From positions 124,001-188,000 of the forward strand of contig NZ_JAEHGC010000009.1 of NCBI RefSeq assembly GCF_016107705.1: 64,000 nucleotides of DNA, in the 5' to 3' direction. The notes beneath the pieces are model-generated. The model was not told where the DNA came from, ran no database searches, and saw only the letters and a program-made list of their open reading frames with translations. This stretch comes from Neobacillus cucumis (GTDB lineage: Bacteria; Bacillota; Bacilli; Bacillales_B; DSM-18226). A program made the translations under genes and the position numbers. Every line of letters begins with the position of its first letter. The stretch's first letter is position 1. Shown piece after piece: positions 26,744-34,332 of this stretch.

Positions 26744-27196
26744 TTGTCAACTATGGTCAACCGTGCGACGTTTTATTATCATTTCGAGGATAAATATGAC
26801 TTATTAGAAAAGGTATTATCAGAAGTCCTGTTGATTAATTTAAATGCTGATCAGGTTCAGCAAGATGAACTAAATGAAGAAGCGATTGTTAGGATCTTTT
26901 TAGCCATTACGAACTTTCAAAATTCCTTATCCAATCGTTGCCATAGTGGGTACGAAGACACCATAGCACGCATTATAAGGGAACAACTAGAAATCATTTT
27001 TTACAAATTGTTGTTAAAAAGAAGGTCAATTGAAGAAGATCCAGCACAAAAGAGAACGGCTGTTATGCTAAGTTGGGGAATCTACGGAGCATCTGTAGAA
27101 TGGAGAAGGAATACAGGGGTACCACCGGAAGAATTTATCAAATCACTAATCCCTTTTATAATGTATGGGATTGATTTTGAGCCTATAAACCAATAA
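26744..27196 (+). pseudogene. N-terminally truncated TetR-family regulator
   Basis: Open frame of 150 codons beginning inside the helix-turn-helix: MVNRATFYYHFEDKYDLLEKVL is the second half of a TetR DNA-binding domain, followed by an intact-looking ligand domain (TetR_C-like, ending FIMYGIDFEPINQ). The first half of the HTH and helix 1 are missing; the frame is closed by a TAA at 26723-26725, and no ribosome site precedes any start. DNA binding is unlikely. Confidence 0.75.
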
Positions 27197-27289
27197 ATAA
27201 TTGCAAAAAAGATTGGGAAAATATCATAAAGAAAACCTTCATACGGTAAAGATACCAGAGCTATTTCTTTGTAGATTGGGGTTAAAAGT

Positions 27290-27829
27290 ATGTTACACAC
27301 AATTGTTTCCTATATAAGAATGATGCTTCCCATTATCTACTTAGTTTTAGCTTGGCGTTTTGGTGATTGGAAAAATTGGAAGAAATATTATCCAACCATA
27401 CTTTTTATATTAAGTGTCGACTTTTTTATATCAAATCTTTTGAAAGATTACCCTTTATGGACTTTTCATGGCTCACTACTTATTCCAAACCATACAATAG
27501 CAGATTTTATGATTGCATTTACTTGTTTTTCCCCAATGGTCTTGATCTATCTTTCAAGATACCCGTATAGAAAAGAGTGGTATAGGCAATTTGTTTATAT
27601 TTTTCTGTGGTTTATTTTATACAACATCGTTGAAGCTATTTTCTTCTTTGCACATCTTATCACCTACCATCACGGTTGGAATTTTTGGTGGTCAAGTATA
27701 GTCTGGGTTTTCATGTTCATTGGTTTACGTCTCCATCATACTAAACCTCTCTTGGCTTGGTTACTTTGTTTTACATGTACTGTCTTTTTGATCATATATT
27801 TTCAAATTCCGATTTATAAATCCAGATAA
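27290..27829 (+). CDS. CBO0543-family membrane protein
   Basis: 179 residues, about five hydrophobic segments, many Trp and His: LVLAWRFGDWKNWKKYYPTI, then VEAIFFFAHLITYHHGWNFWWSSIVWVF near 123-150. Same family layout as 25281-25838. The two copies are separated by an acetyltransferase and a broken TetR gene. GGGGTTAAAAGT precedes the ATG. Confidence 0.7.
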   Translation: MLHTIVSYIRMMLPIIYLVLAWRFGDWKNWKKYYPTILFILSVDFFISNLLKDYPLWTFHGSLLIPNHTIADFMIAFTCFSPMVLIYLSRYPYRKEWYRQFVYIFLWFILYNIVEAIFFFAHLITYHHGWNFWWSSIVWVFMFIGLRLHHTKPLLAWLLCFTCTVFLIIYFQIPIYKSR

Positions 27830-27951
27830 AGGAACCGCTATTTAGACTTTATTAACGAAACATATTGAGTACTTAAACATTTAAAAGTTCATATTATTTT
27901 AAAAATTAAAAAGATTGGGTGTAAAATGATAGGGGAGGAGAGTGATAACAA

Positions 27952-28947
27952 ATGAAAGCACAGGTGATTAAAAAATTTGGAAATCCAACTGTCTTTGAAA
28001 TTGCTGAGGTACCTAAGCCAGAAGCAATTTTTGGGCATGTTATTATTCAAGTAAAAGCAACAAGTGTAAATCCGATTGATACAAAGGTTCGTGGCGGAGC
28101 GGTACCAGCAGTTGCACCAGAGTTTCCAGCGGTGTTACACGGCGATGTAGCAGGAGTTGTTGTAGAAGTCGGAGAAGGAGTAACCGAGTTCAAGGTCGGT
28201 GATGAAGTCTTTGGTTGCGCAGGTGGTTTTAAAGGAACAGGCGGTGCCCTAGCTGAATATATGCTTGCGGATGCACAGCTTCTAGCTCCTAAACCAAAAA
28301 ATTTAACGATGTCACAAGCAGCGGCACTTCCTTTAGTAACCATTACTGCATGGGAGTCACTTTATAATCGTGCAAATGTTCAAAACGGACAAACGGTACT
28401 GATTCATGCAGCCACAGGCGGGGTGGGTCATGTTGCAATTCAACTAGCAAAGCTAGCTGGTGCAAAAGTGTTTACTACGGCTTCATCTGAGGAAAAGTTA
28501 AGCATTGGAAAACGTTTGGGTGCCGATGTGGCCATTAATTATCGGGAACAGACAGTGGAGGAGTACGTAAAGGAACACACAGGTGGAAAAGGCTTTGATG
28601 TTGTGTTTGATACGGTCGGTGGCGAAAATCTTGATCGGTCTTTTCAAGCTGCTGCCACTTATGGAACTGTATTAGCAATCGCAGCACGCTCATCGCATGA
28701 TTTGTCTCCTCTCCATGCAAAGGCACTTTCCCTACATATTACCTTCATGCTTTTAAAAGTAATGAATAAAGAGCAAAGGCAGGAATACGGGAAAATCTTG
28801 CGAGAAGTATCGAATCTTGTAGAGGAAGGGAAACTTCAGCCGTTAGTCGATGAAAGAACTTTTAATTTTGATCAAGTAAAAGAAGCACATTCATTGCTAG
28901 AATCAAATAAGGCAATTGGAAAAATTGTATTGATAAATGAATGGTAA
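27952..28947 (+). CDS. MDR-family quinone oxidoreductase/alcohol dehydrogenase
   Basis: 331-residue zinc-independent medium-chain reductase (QOR/zeta-crystallin-like). N-terminal GroES-like domain (VKATSVNPIDTKVRGG), then the NADPH Rossmann motif ATGGVGHVAIQLAKLAGAKVFTTAS (about 152-176) and GFDVVFDTVGG. No structural zinc cysteines. Predicted to reduce quinones or activated alkenes with NADPH. GGGGAGGAG upstream. A terminator-like hairpin at 29041-29070 lies between it and the convergent gene. Confidence 0.88.
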   Translation: MKAQVIKKFGNPTVFEIAEVPKPEAIFGHVIIQVKATSVNPIDTKVRGGAVPAVAPEFPAVLHGDVAGVVVEVGEGVTEFKVGDEVFGCAGGFKGTGGALAEYMLADAQLLAPKPKNLTMSQAAALPLVTITAWESLYNRANVQNGQTVLIHAATGGVGHVAIQLAKLAGAKVFTTASSEEKLSIGKRLGADVAINYREQTVEEYVKEHTGGKGFDVVFDTVGGENLDRSFQAAATYGTVLAIAARSSHDLSPLHAKALSLHITFMLLKVMNKEQRQEYGKILREVSNLVEEGKLQPLVDERTFNFDQVKEAHSLLESNKAIGKIVLINEW

Positions 28948-29040
28948 TTAGTAGCGAACTTCCCCCTTTAAGAGTAGAGAAGAAAATATTATGGTATTAA
29001 ACAAAAAGAAGTTGTCACCTATAAAATAGCATATTACACA

Positions 29041-29070
29041 AAAACGGCAGCAAATTAATGCTGCCGTTTC
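29041..29070. terminator. bidirectional terminator
   Basis: AACGGCAGC/GCTGCCGTT, 9-bp stem with an 8-nt loop, A-run on one side and T residues on the other, between convergent genes. Confidence 0.75.
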
Positions 29071-29103
29071 TGCGTTCATATCTTTTCCCATTAAATAGGA
29101 TTT

Positions 29104-29760
29104 TTATTTCCACCATTGCCACCATTTCTTTTGCTGGGCGGCTGCGATCTGTAATCTGACTTCTTCCTCCATCATCCTACTACGTTCTACCATCAGTTGC
29201 TCTGAACGTTCTACAAACTTTCCAATTAGATTAATTTTCTCTTCGAGATAAGCTTCTCGTACAGCTTTCTCCTTTAAAAGTTTGATTAAATCTAGGTTTA
29301 TTTGTTCCAAATGTTCCATTCGTTCCAATAGCTCATTGTGGTTTCGAGTCTGATCTATTTCTTGGTGATTTGTTTTCTGTACTGACTTTGTTAGGATATC
29401 CGATCTATTCTCTTCAGGAACTATTGTTATCTCTTCTTCAGACATCACTAAAAGCTCTTGAGGATCTTCCAGATCATTCGTTATTTTTGCCGGTCCTGAT
29501 GCGGTATCCGATTTGTGTTGTTCAGAAACAAACGCCATTGCTACTTCAACAGATCGTTCCAAAGTCATATCTTCCTGCTTACTGAATTCAATTAATTGGC
29601 GGAGTATGTTAACATCTTGATCAAGAAATCCCCTGTGACCTCTAGTATTACGATGAATGTGATACCCATGCTTTTCCAAGAGATTAGCGTACTTGCGTAA
29701 AGTACTGCTATTTATTTTAAGCATTTTTTGAGCATCCCTGGGCGAATACATATCACTCAA
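29104..29760 (-). CDS. MerR-like HTH protein with DUF3967 C-terminus
   Basis: 218 residues. The N-terminal 70 residues are a MerR-type winged helix (YSPRDAQKMLKINSSTLRKYANLLEKHGYHI), the middle is acidic and flexible, residues about 140-205 form a coiled coil (LLERMEHLEQINLDLIKLL), and the end is the KKWWQWWK tail of DUF3967 proteins. That tail with a MerR-type head is seen in RacA-like and plasmid/phage-associated proteins of Bacillus. Likely DNA-binding; role unknown. Confidence 0.75.
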   Translation of the reverse strand: MSDMYSPRDAQKMLKINSSTLRKYANLLEKHGYHIHRNTRGHRGFLDQDVNILRQLIEFSKQEDMTLERSVEVAMAFVSEQHKSDTASGPAKITNDLEDPQELLVMSEEEITIVPEENRSDILTKSVQKTNHQEIDQTRNHNELLERMEHLEQINLDLIKLLKEKAVREAYLEEKINLIGKFVERSEQLMVERSRMMEEEVRLQIAAAQQKKWWQWWK

Positions 29761-30091
29761 AACCTTTCACCTCCGCAATACTTTTACCCTTTAATCATTT
29801 AATAAGAAGATTTTATTAATTTAAAGTATAGCAATAGAACTATGATAAAATTGTCGAAGGAACGGAGTGTAACCAGATTGTAATTAGAATGTTAACTAAA
29901 TGAAAGAAATAATTCATTTTGTCTTCCATTAGAAAGTCTATTCACCAATCTTTTTTAAGCGAATTGCAGTCTTTTAAATTAGAAAGAAACTTGGAATAGA
30001 AAGAGTATATTGTTCGTAGATTTTAAAAGAACTTGTAGTTTTCCTATAAACTCTCAATGTCTAATAAAAATTTTAGTAAGGGGATTTAAAA

Positions 30092-30862
30092 ATGAATCGA
30101 GCGAATCTACGAATTATTGATTTAAGTGTCCCTCTGGACAATGCTGCAAAAGAGCCGTTTCCACCAGAAATAACCTATGGAACACATGAACAGGGGGCAC
30201 AACAAGCTGCACAAGTTTTGGGGCTGAAACCTAACGATTTTCCAGACAGTGCAGCATGGGCAGTAGAAACGGTTACCTTAACTACACACACGGGGACTCA
30301 TGTGGACGCACCTTGGCACTATGCTTCGACTACTGCGGGCGAGCATTCTAGAACCATTGATGAACTGCCACTTGAATGGTTCTACGGCCATGGAGTTCTG
30401 TTCGATTTTAGCGATAAACCACCAGGCTATGAGATTGAAGTGGAAGATTTTGAAAAACAATTAGAAGCGATGGACTATCAATTGCAGCCCTTCGATATTA
30501 TTCTTGTCCGAACGGATGCAGATAAAAAATATTATCAGGAAAATTATGCTGCTGTCCATGCAGGTGTATCGGCGAGTGCAACTAGATGGCTGATTCAAAA
30601 GGGGATTAAGGTGATGGGCACGGATGGCTGGGGGTGGGATATTCCACTATATAAACAAGCTGAGGATTTTAAAAATAACCCGCGCGATGGGGTCCTTTGG
30701 GCCGCACATTATGTTGGAAAAGAAGCAGAGTATTGCCAAGTAGAAAAACTGGCTAACTTAGAATTACTTCCGAAAAGATTTGGATTTAAAGTGGCCGTTT
30801 TTCCTGTGAAGATCAAAGGAGCAAGTGCTGGCTGGGCACGACCTGTTGCTATTTTTGAGTAA
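30092..30862 (+). CDS. cyclase family protein (kynurenine formamidase-like)
   Basis: 256 residues, metal-dependent cyclase/amidohydrolase fold. The signature THTGTHVDAPWHY (about residues 68-80) carries the HxGTHxDAPxH metal ligands, and GTDGWGWD the second conserved block. Related enzymes open formyl-kynurenine or cyclise polyketides or isatin; substrate not deducible. No operon partner. AAGGGGA precedes the ATG. Confidence 0.85.
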   Translation: MNRANLRIIDLSVPLDNAAKEPFPPEITYGTHEQGAQQAAQVLGLKPNDFPDSAAWAVETVTLTTHTGTHVDAPWHYASTTAGEHSRTIDELPLEWFYGHGVLFDFSDKPPGYEIEVEDFEKQLEAMDYQLQPFDIILVRTDADKKYYQENYAAVHAGVSASATRWLIQKGIKVMGTDGWGWDIPLYKQAEDFKNNPRDGVLWAAHYVGKEAEYCQVEKLANLELLPKRFGFKVAVFPVKIKGASAGWARPVAIFE

Positions 30863-30936
30863 CGAAAAACATTTTATAACAAGGCTGTTTTTACAAAGAT
30901 TGTTGCTTTTAGAATAGATTAAAAGGCCTATAGATT

Positions 30937-31196
30937 CGGACTTAATCGTCTTAGAAATCACCATTCTTGTCTGTATCAGAGCTCCATTCGGACTCGTTCG
31001 GCTTCGAAATCATCTTGCAAGTCTGTATCAGTGCTCCATTTGGACTTGATCACATTAGAAATCAACTCCCCTGTCTAAATTAGGGCCTTATTCTGACTCA
31101 TACGTCTTAGAAATCATCATCCCTGTCTAAATCAAGGCTCCATTCGGACTCGTTCAGCTTCGAAATCACCATTTCAGTTTGAATCAGAGCACCATT
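30937..31196 (+). repeat. five tandem 52-bp repeats
   Basis: Five consecutive units of exactly 52 bp start at 30937, 30989, 31041, 31093 and 31145. Shared features are CGGACT near the start, TTAGAAATCA or TTCGAAATCA around base 15-24, and GTATCAG/AAATCA-GCTCCATT at the end. 52 is not a multiple of 3 and no protein is encoded. The array lies just before the RNA gene island. Confidence 0.9.
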
Positions 31197-31253
31197 CCTG
31201 AATAATGAACTCGAAACTTTATTAAATAAAACTGGCCCGTGTTAGTAACAGGG

Positions 31254-31307
31254 CTTTTGTACTACCAAAATTTACAGCTATCTTACAAATTGGTTAGATG
31301 ATATATT
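31254..31307 (+). promoter_or_regulatory. upstream control element A (SRP RNA copy 1)
   Basis: 54-bp block beginning CTTTTGTACTACCAAAA and ending GATGATATATT, aligned without gaps to 32488-32541 with the majority of positions identical. Its AT-rich end TATATT (31302-31307) lies about 5-10 bases before the SRP RNA 5' end, as a -10 would. No consensus -35 at normal spacing is evident. Confidence 0.6.
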
Positions 31308-31310
31308 ATT

Positions 31311-31388
31311 AATAGTCCAACAAAGACACTAAGAACGGGTCAGGGCGGGAACGCAGCAGCCATAATTCGTGAAATTGTGTGGGCTATT
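31311..31388 (+). ncRNA. ffs: minimal signal recognition particle RNA, copy 1
   Basis: About 78 nt. The conserved SRP helix 8 is clear: GGGTCAGG, GGGAAC with its GGAA tetraloop, and GCAGCAGCC. The ends AATAGTCC and GGGCTATT pair, so the RNA is a single hairpin rod with internal loops. It has no Alu domain, unlike the ~270-nt scRNA of B. subtilis. It binds Ffh to target membrane proteins. Followed by a terminator at 31414. Confidence 0.85.
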
Positions 31389-31413
31389 ACATAAACTTAA
31401 CACAAGAGAAGTG

Positions 31414-31457
31414 AACCCCTTAAGTTGGACTGATGAAATCCCAGCTTAGGGGGTTTT
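31414..31457 (+). terminator. terminator of SRP RNA copy 1
   Basis: AACCCCTTAAGTTGGA pairs with TCCCAGCTTAGGGGGTT (one mismatch region) followed by T-run; its position fits the end of the copy 1 transcript. Confidence 0.8.
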
Positions 31458-31478
31458 TGTATAATTAAATTAACTTTA

Positions 31479-31690
31479 GAAGGCCGATGAAGACCAAATC
31501 CTATTGGAAAAAAAGATGAAGTGGTCTTGTTAAAGGCGATGAGGGACAAAACCTTCTGGTAAAACAAAAAAAGTGGTCTTCATAAAGGCAATGAAGACCA
31601 AATCCTTCTGGAAAAACAAAAAAGTGGTCTTCATCAAGACGATGAAGACCAAATCCCTTCAAAAACAAAGAAAGTGGTTCTTCATAAAAG
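31479..31690 (+). repeat. four tandem ~52-bp hairpin repeats (GAAGACCA family)
   Basis: Units start at 31486, 31538, 31590 and 31641 (period 52, 52, 51). Each unit contains ATGAAGACCA and TGGTCTTCAT, which pair to a hairpin with a loop of about 25 nt. The same framework with a different stem occurs at 57241-57400. Confidence 0.85.
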
Positions 31691-31805
31691 AGAACTAGGT
31701 TTATGTAATTTGTTGCAGGACCAAGGTAATTAGTCCTAAGAGTATATTTGTAAAAAAATGCTAGTTTATCCCGCAATTATAGTGCTCCTATAATAGATAA
31801 AGTGC

Positions 31806-32203
31806 TCATGAAATGGCTGTAAGCCAGGTTTTGTACTTCCATACTGCAAACGGCAGCAAGCCTCGTACCGGAAGTAGTAGTCATATAACTATCGATCAAA
31901 GACCGATTCATCCGTTAGGTTCATTTCCCGCAGGATGATGCCCCTACCTAAATTTGGGTTGCTCGCTCGTGGGGTTTACCCGTTCCACCTTTTCCGTTTC
32001 CAGAAAAGTCTCGTCACTGTGGCACTTTCAGGTTAATTTCAGCATATCCAGATGGACTTAGCATGATTTCACCGCCGTCAGTCGAACATGTGCGACTGCC
32101 CACTCTTGCGAATGGCACGAACACTACAGGCATCTCAGCACTGTGCGAGCCTGGACTTTCCTCAGCTCCTGTAAAAGGAACCGCGACTACTCACCATTTC
32201 AAG
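31806..32203 (-). ncRNA. rnpB: RNase P RNA, bacterial type B
   Basis: About 400 nt, the catalytic RNA that cuts tRNA 5' leaders. On the minus strand the conserved blocks run in order: GAGGAAAGTCCAGGCTCGCAC, GTGCTGAGATGCC, GACGGC, AAGTGCCACAGTGACGA, GGAACGGGTAAACCCC, CGAGCGAGCAACCCAAAT, and 3' TACAAAACCTGGCTTACAG. P1 closes by GAAATGG/CCATTTC. The AAGTGCCACAGTGACGA and CAACCCAAAT blocks are those of the Bacillus type B RNA. It is transcribed against all neighbouring RNA genes. Confidence 0.92.
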
Positions 32204-32487
32204 TTTATCCATTTGTTTTGAAGCGACAATATTAAATATACCAGGATAATCAGGCTAAATCCTTAGTAGGTTCTTTCCATTGTTTCCAACCATATTTGGC
32301 AGTTGAACTAAATCTGAATTCAAATTCTTAATTGATAATGGAAATAGACTTATTCCTTCCTTAAAATATGATAAAAGGAATCAAGGACATACAGTTAAAA
32401 TTCGGTGAGTTTAAAGTGAGATAAGACCAAAAAGATCCAACGCATTAATATAGAAGATACCCAAAATATCCATTGGAATACCCAGGA
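32204..32487. other. gap between divergent RNA units
   Basis: 284 bp, AT-rich, no gene seen. It must hold the minus-strand rnpB promoter in its left part; TATATT followed by TTGTCG appears but the spacing is poor. No copy of the element A/B sequence faces rnpB. Confidence 0.4.
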
Positions 32488-32541
32488 CTTTTGCACTACC
32501 AAAATTTACAGCTAGCTTCCAATTTCGATGGATGATATAGT
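32488..32541 (+). promoter_or_regulatory. upstream control element B (tRNA-tmRNA-tRNA-SRP unit)
   Basis: Copy of element A: CTTTTGCACTACCAAAA, TTTACAGCTA, then GATGATATAGT at the same distances. It lies about 50 bp before tRNA-Ser. The shared sequence ends with GATGATATA, suggesting the same RNA polymerase form or regulator reads both units. Confidence 0.6.
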
Positions 32542-32588
32542 TACTCTTGTAAGTTCTTAAAGGAACTTGCGCGCAAGGTTTTTATTAC

Positions 32589-32679
32589 AGAGAAGTACTC
32601 AAGAGGCTGAAGAGGCGCCCCTGCTAAGGGTGTAGGTCGGGTAACCGGCGCGAGGGTTCAAATCCCTTCTTCTCTGCCA
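32589..32679 (+). tRNA. tRNA-Ser(GCT)
   Basis: Class II tRNA with acceptor AGAGAAG/CTTCTCT, anticodon stem CGCCC/GGGTG, loop CTGCTAA (anticodon GCT), a long variable arm GGTCGG-GTAA-CCGGC, T-arm GAGGG-TTCAAAT-CCCTT, discriminator G and an encoded CCA. Confidence 0.95.
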
Positions 32680-32688
32680 TATTATTAT

Positions 32689-33051
32689 GGGAATGTCTTG
32701 GTATCGACAGGGATCGTTTGTGTTTATATTGCGAGTCGAGGGCATCGGCCTCGTTAAAACGATAAAGCCTAATAACTGGCAAACCAAACAACAATTTCGC
32801 TTTCGCTGCTTAATAACAGACGATAGCGGTTCCACCTTCCATCGTCCATGTGGCAGGGTAAGGGACTCATTCTAAGTGGACTACGCCGAAATCCACCGTC
32901 TGAGGATGAAGGAAGAGAATAATCAGACTAGCCGCTCCCATGTCTGTCAGTAGACTAAAGAAGCGGGCGAAATCAATTTTACTGACTACACTCGTAGATG
33001 TATAAGTGTCAAGATCTTTGCACACGGGTTCAACTCCCGTCATTTCCACTA
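32689..33051 (+). ncRNA. ssrA: tmRNA (SsrA), tag GKPNNNFAFAA
   Basis: About 363 nt; rescues stalled ribosomes and tags the nascent chain for proteolysis. Ends GGGAATG (32689) and CATTTCC (33041) pair, with the G3-U70 wobble that AlaRS requires. The T-arm ACGGG-TTCAACT-CCCGT is present. The tag frame 32778-32810 reads GKPNNNFAFAA followed by TAATAA. B. megaterium has GKSNNNFALAA, so this is closely related. The 3' end is encoded as A-CTA, not CCA, so CCA must be added. GTATCGACAGGGAT matches the 5' tmRNA signature. Confidence 0.93.
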
Positions 33052-33085
33052 AAATTTATTTGTGAAAGCAACTAACATAGCATTT

Positions 33086-33157
33086 TCCGCAGTAGCTCAG
33101 TGGTAGAGCTATCGGCTGTTAACCGATCGGTCGTAGGTTCGAGTCCTACCTGCGGAG
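33086..33157 (+). tRNA. tRNA-Asn(GTT)
   Basis: Acceptor TCCGCAG/CTGCGGA, D-arm GCTC/GAGC, anticodon loop CTGTTAA (GTT), T-arm GTAGG-TTCGAGT-CCTAC, discriminator G. CCA is not encoded. It starts 34 bases after tmRNA, consistent with one transcript. Confidence 0.95.
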
Positions 33158-33160
33158 TTA

Positions 33161-33236
33161 TAGTCCAACAAGGACACTAAGAACGGGTCAGGGCGGGAAC
33201 GCAGCAGCCATAATTAGTGAAATTGTGTGGGCTATT
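33161..33236 (+). ncRNA. ffs: minimal signal recognition particle RNA, copy 2
   Basis: About 76 nt, differing from copy 1 at only two positions within the RNA (AAAGG/AAGG region and TTCG/TTAG). Same GGTCAGG-GGAA-GCAGCAGCC helix 8. It begins three bases after tRNA-Asn, so its 5' end is probably made by RNase Z cleavage of the tRNA rather than by its own promoter. Confidence 0.85.
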
Positions 33237-33250
33237 ACATAAACAGAACA

Positions 33251-33286
33251 TAAAAAACGCTAAACTTCAATGTTTAGCGTTTTTTC
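33251..33286 (+). terminator. terminator of the RNA operon
   Basis: AAAAAACGCTAAAC/GTTTAGCGTTTTTT, 14-bp stem with a 6-nt loop and T-run, ending the tRNA-tmRNA-tRNA-SRP unit; also usable by the convergent minus-strand gene. Confidence 0.85.
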
Positions 33287-33318
33287 GAATTTCAATCAAA
33301 ATGTAATATTCATAAAAG

Positions 33319-34317
33319 CTATGACATAACTTCTGCTGCTATTAGTTTATAGGACTCAATCCGATCACGAGGAGAGTGCGTAATTGTCACAATCATGATT
33401 TCATCCACTTTAAATTTAGCTTGTAACTCTATCAGTTTGTTTTTACACTCCTCCGGATTGCCAATAATCATATTCTGTTTCATTTTAGCCAATTTTTCAA
33501 TTTCTTTCTCAGTAAGTTTATATTCTTGGGCTTCTTGGATGGAAGGAACATTTTTTCCTTCACCATTTTCTTTTTGCAATGACCAAATCAGATTACTCAA
33601 CGCAATCTCTTCCGCTTTTTCAGAAGTCTCTGCACAAATCACGGAAACCGTTAATAATACTTGAGGAACACGACCATGTTTCCTTGGTTGAAAGGCATCT
33701 AGATATTGTTGAATAATAGGCGCTCCATCATTGTCGCTCATAAACTGACCAAATGCATAGGCCAAGCCATTTTCAGCCGCAAGTAAAGCGCTTTTTTTAC
33801 TTGTGCCGAGAATCCATGGCATAGGTGTGATATCTGGTATTGGTGCGGCAGCAACATTTGCGTACTTATGATCCTTAGGGAAATCATGGTCAAAAAAATG
33901 AAGCAGTTCTTCTAGCAAATTCGGCATTTTATAAACTTGTTGCAAAAAATTATCTGATAAGGCATTGGTTACTTCGGCAGACCCGCCTGGTGCACGGCCA
34001 ATGCCAATATCGATGCGATTTGGAAACAACGTAGCCAGCATATTGTAAACCTCTGCTACTTTATACGGTTTATAATGCGGCAATAATACCGCCCCTGAGC
34101 CAATTCGAATCCTTTTTGTATGTGCTCCAATATAACTTAGCATCACTTCAGGTGCAGAGCAGGCAAGACCAGGTAAATCGTGATGTTCGGCAATCCAATA
34201 TCGAGTATACCCAAGCGATTCTCCAGCTTGCGCAAGCTTCATCGATTCAATTAACGCATCTTGCGCGGTTTGGTTGGAGGAAATGGGGGATTGATCTAAT
34301 ATGCTTAATTTCACCAC
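33319..34317 (-). CDS. LLM-class flavin-dependent oxidoreductase
   Basis: 332-residue luciferase-like monooxygenase of the MsnO8 type. SILDQSPI at the N-terminus, YWIAEHHDLPGLACSAPEVML (about 41-61) and IRIGSGAVLLPHYKPYKVAEVYNML (about 71-95) are the family blocks; a PFxxAxxF-type TIM barrel follows. It uses FMNH2; substrate unknown. It overlaps nothing but sits 15 bp from the DUF3219 gene, likely cotranscribed. Confidence 0.88.
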   Translation of the reverse strand: MVKLSILDQSPISSNQTAQDALIESMKLAQAGESLGYTRYWIAEHHDLPGLACSAPEVMLSYIGAHTKRIRIGSGAVLLPHYKPYKVAEVYNMLATLFPNRIDIGIGRAPGGSAEVTNALSDNFLQQVYKMPNLLEELLHFFDHDFPKDHKYANVAAAPIPDITPMPWILGTSKKSALLAAENGLAYAFGQFMSDNDGAPIIQQYLDAFQPRKHGRVPQVLLTVSVICAETSEKAEEIALSNLIWSLQKENGEGKNVPSIQEAQEYKLTEKEIEKLAKMKQNMIIGNPEECKNKLIELQAKFKVDEIMIVTITHSPRDRIESYKLIAAEVMS

Positions 34318-34332
34318 ATCAATTCACCTTTC

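Noticed and set aside
30937..31690. The tandem repeats as a CRISPR array
   Set aside because: Units are contiguous 52-bp repeats with no unique spacers of constant size between identical repeats, and no cas genes are present.
30764..31776. Minus-strand frames across the 52-bp repeats
   Set aside because: The unit length is not a multiple of three, so the frames shift between units; these are non-coding repeats.
32599..33049. Minus-strand reading frames over tRNA-Ser and tmRNA
   Set aside because: They are antisense to clearly folded RNA genes.
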